From: an uncultured Caldilinea sp. | Lineage (GTDB): Bacteria; Chloroflexota; Anaerolineae; Caldilineales; Caldilineaceae | NCBI RefSeq assembly: GCF_937128415.1 | Contig: NZ_CAKZMJ010000067.1 | Location: 124,001-188,000 of the forward strand | DNA length: 64,000 bases | Direction: 5' to 3' | Shown here: positions 61,089 through 64,000 of the stretch, in pieces | Numbering within the stretch: position 1 is the stretch's first letter | How the letters are laid out: each line of letters starts with the position of its first letter | Notes under the pieces: model-generated | The model's input: only the letters and a program-made list of their open reading frames with translations | Databases searched by the model: none | Told to the model about the DNA's origin: nothing | Position numbers and translations under genes: made by a program

Positions 61089-61191
61089 GCTCTCCCTCAC
61101 AAGCGATTGGAGTTTCCACAAATTCATGCTGCTCTGTTACACTCACGCTATCAACCGCTGCAACCGAACGTCTGTGTGCAATCATCCATAA

Positions 61192-61226
61192 ACGCAACAC
61201 GAAGCACGCAACAAGAAACGCGAGCC
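61192..61226 (+). repeat. 7-bp tandem repeat array before the amidohydrolase
   Basis: Five 7-bp units: ACGCAAC, ACGAAGC, ACGCAAC, AAGAAAC, GCGAGCC. They end three bases before the first ATG of the amidohydrolase. This is the same repeat, on the opposite strand, as at 2828-2890. Confidence 0.75.
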
Positions 61227-61229
61227 ACC

Positions 61230-62885
<1,656 letters not shown>

Positions 62886-62919
62886 CGAAGGTGTTCGGCT
62901 TGCAGCATCGGTGGTCGAC

Positions 62920-63633
<714 letters not shown>

Positions 63634-63676
63634 GGGACGGCGTCAATCTTGTGGCGTTGGTCGGGTGAAGAAAAGT

Positions 63677-63973
<297 letters not shown>

Positions 63974-64000
63974 CAGTAGCTTTCTCCTTGCGGCTGCGCC

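Overview
The window is GC-rich bacterial chromosome, almost fully coding, with genes tightly packed and often overlapping by 4 bp. The type of organism is inferred, not proven. Several things together point to a Chloroflexota bacterium of the Caldilinea/Anaerolineae kind: the many sugar catabolic genes with MalEFG-type transporters, three tandem PMT-like membrane glycosyltransferases, a secreted delta-60-repeat protein ending in FLPLMMRSR, a non-pyrrolysine MttB methyltransferase set, and degenerate short-period intergenic repeats. No mobile element, phage gene or CRISPR array was seen.

Bases 1-36600 form one long + strand sugar-utilisation island. 1-5111 holds polyol genes: a PHP-like protein, a SorE-like dehydrogenase with an apparent second Rossmann unit, an SrlD-like sorbitol-6-phosphate dehydrogenase and a mannitol-1-phosphate dehydrogenase-type enzyme. 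An extended -10 promoter then starts a DeoR regulator, rhamnulokinase and GH38 alpha-mannosidase unit. A SorC regulator with a lyase-like protein follows. The SorC promoter and the promoter of the next operon carry the same 24-bp operator, with one mismatch. That operon encodes a COG4091 oxidoreductase, a Zn dehydrogenase, a FucI/AraA-like isomerase, an ABC sugar transporter (lipoprotein and two permeases, no ATPase), a divergent GroEL paralogue, an Asp-box beta-propeller, a TIM-barrel epimerase, an FGGY kinase and a class II aldolase. A scar of a deleted permease gene follows the aldolase. Further on are two DUF5060-type glycosidases, an SDR epimerase, a SIS protein, a GH140/apiosidase-like enzyme, a second Zn dehydrogenase and another FGGY kinase. 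The set fits import and breakdown of plant-type glycans (isomerise, epimerise, phosphorylate, cleave), but the substrate is unknown.

36641-43820 is a translationally coupled run of three large membrane glycosyltransferases. 43859-44154 is a small tRNA unit with its own promoter (initiator tRNA-fMet and a second CAU tRNA) and an intrinsic terminator. 44167-47337 is the secreted delta-60-repeat protein on the - strand. 47534-50025 is a tandem pair of paralogous ATP-grasp enzymes of unknown product. A Fur/PerR-like regulator then precedes katG.

53047-60389 is mainly - strand: a molybdopterin oxidoreductase, a decayed two-gene remnant, an MttB-family methyltransferase, its corrinoid protein and a RamA-like reductive activator. 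Next is a peroxiredoxin-like gene whose in-frame TGA lies exactly at the first position of the redox motif (U-P-F-C), so it is probably a selenoprotein. The window ends with a YtcJ-like amidohydrolase, an MBL-fold hydrolase and a small protein resembling NHLP/Os1348 leader-type proteins.

The observations most worth following are the likely selenoprotein at 60549-61088, the GroEL paralogue that appears to have lost two ATPase aspartates and is coupled to a beta-propeller (20951-23571), the duplicated SorC operator, the permease scar at 27196-27339 and the ATP-grasp pair.
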